DNA of 64,000 nt. Origin: JBFXCS01 sp050181915. Lineage in GTDB: Bacteria; Actinomycetota; Thermoleophilia; Miltoncostaeales; Miltoncostaeaceae. The stretch spans positions 496,001 through 560,000 of the forward strand of contig JBFXCS010000001.1 of the NCBI GenBank assembly GCA_050181915.1. The letters run 5' to 3'. The number at the start of each line of letters is the position of its first letter. Within the stretch, counting starts at the first letter, position 1. A program made the position numbers and the translations under genes. Under the pieces are notes generated by a model, which was given only the letters and a program-made list of their open reading frames with translations, searched no databases and was not told where the DNA came from. Positions 63,621 to 64,000 of the stretch are shown in pieces.

Positions 63621-64000
63621 TCCGCGTCATCCCGTGCCTCGACGTGAACGAGGGGCGGGTGGTGAAGGGCGTGAACTTCGTGGGCCTGCGCGACGCCGGC
63701 GATCCCGTCGAGCTGGCCGCGCGCTACGACCGCGAGGGCGCCGACGAGTTGGTCTTCCTCGACATCACGGCCAGCCACGAGGGGCGCGGCACGATCGTCG
63801 AGCTCGCCCGGCGCACGGCCGAGGAGGTGTTCATCCCCTTCACCATCGGCGGCGGCCTGCGCTCGGAGGAGGACATCCGCCAGGTGCTCGCCGCCGGTGC
63901 CGACAAGGTCTCGCTCAACTCGGCGGCGGTCCGCGACCCGGGGCTGATCGAGCGGGGATCGGCGCGCTTCGGCGCGCAGTGCATCGTGGTGGCCATCGAC
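63617..64000 (+). CDS. hisF: Imidazole glycerol phosphate synthase, cyclase subunit (3' truncated)
   Basis: The first 128 codons from GTG 63617, cut by the right edge. RVIPCLDVNEGRVVKGVNFVGLRDAGDPVELAARYDREGADELVFLDITASHEGRGT is the start of HisF, with catalytic Asp9; FTIGGGLRSEEDIRQVLAAGADKVSLNSAAV holds the first phosphate site, and the window stops at VVAID, the second catalytic Asp. It overlaps hisA by four bases. Confidence 0.97.
   Translation, partial: MIRVIPCLDVNEGRVVKGVNFVGLRDAGDPVELAARYDREGADELVFLDITASHEGRGTIVELARRTAEEVFIPFTIGGGLRSEEDIRQVLAAGADKVSLNSAAVRDPGLIERGSARFGAQCIVVAID

Overview
High-GC bacterial chromosome segment, most likely from an actinobacterium of the Thermoleophilia type. 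This is an inference from the very high GC, the many GTG starts, the 16S text near 45900-46100, the short HisG with HisZ, and the actinobacterial CtaA variant. No database search was possible. At least sixteen genes have a TANNNT hexamer 6-9 nt before the start codon and no Shine-Dalgarno site, so leaderless mRNAs look common.

Layout. 1-2914: cell-surface genes (O-acyltransferase end, secreted repeat protein, SGNH protein). 2940-6938: M42 peptidase, TetR regulator and nitroreductase-like gene, divergent from a BadI-like acyl-CoA enzyme across a twin palindrome. 7028-8101: an AT-richer foreign patch with a frameshifted gene and an ABC-F relic. 8115-13159: oxidoreductase, DUF309, two cell-wall lytic proteins and a possible structured RNA. 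13180-19687: chromosomal ParM-like actin, O-methyltransferase, DksA/TraR protein, heme A synthase, a 28-residue micro-protein, CopC-CopD, a toxin-antitoxin pair and membrane proteins. 19684-22867: gatCAB. 22883-26224: NTF2-like gene, LysR regulator and an MprAB-like two-component system.

26295-45324 is mainly amino-acid biosynthesis: ilvN-ilvC, a class V aminotransferase with serA, leuA-leuC-leuD behind a leucine-rich leader peptide, then a cupin and a VapBC-like pair, then the overlapping run leuB-ilvE-cimA-degT-argH-mpg-tyrS. CimA indicates isoleucine synthesis from pyruvate through citramalate. ilvB, ilvD, hisC and argG are not in the window.

45377-50949 is one complete 16S-23S-5S operon with a dyad-overlapped promoter, precursor processing stems, no tRNA in the spacer and a perfect 20-bp terminator stem. 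50973-58542 holds a small protein, a LysR regulator, a flavoprotein, xseA-xseB, two unknown genes, a class V aminotransferase and murA, whose catalytic cysteine is aspartate. 58535-64000 is a tightly coupled histidine operon, hisZ-G-D-B-H-A-F, cut by the right edge inside hisF.

No CRISPR array, intact insertion sequence, prophage or tRNA gene was seen. The most notable items are the leuA leader with mutually exclusive RNA hairpins, the paired TetR-type palindromes, the MurA Cys-to-Asp change, the 168-nt inverted-repeat-bounded element at 12945-13112 and the leaderless-promoter pattern.
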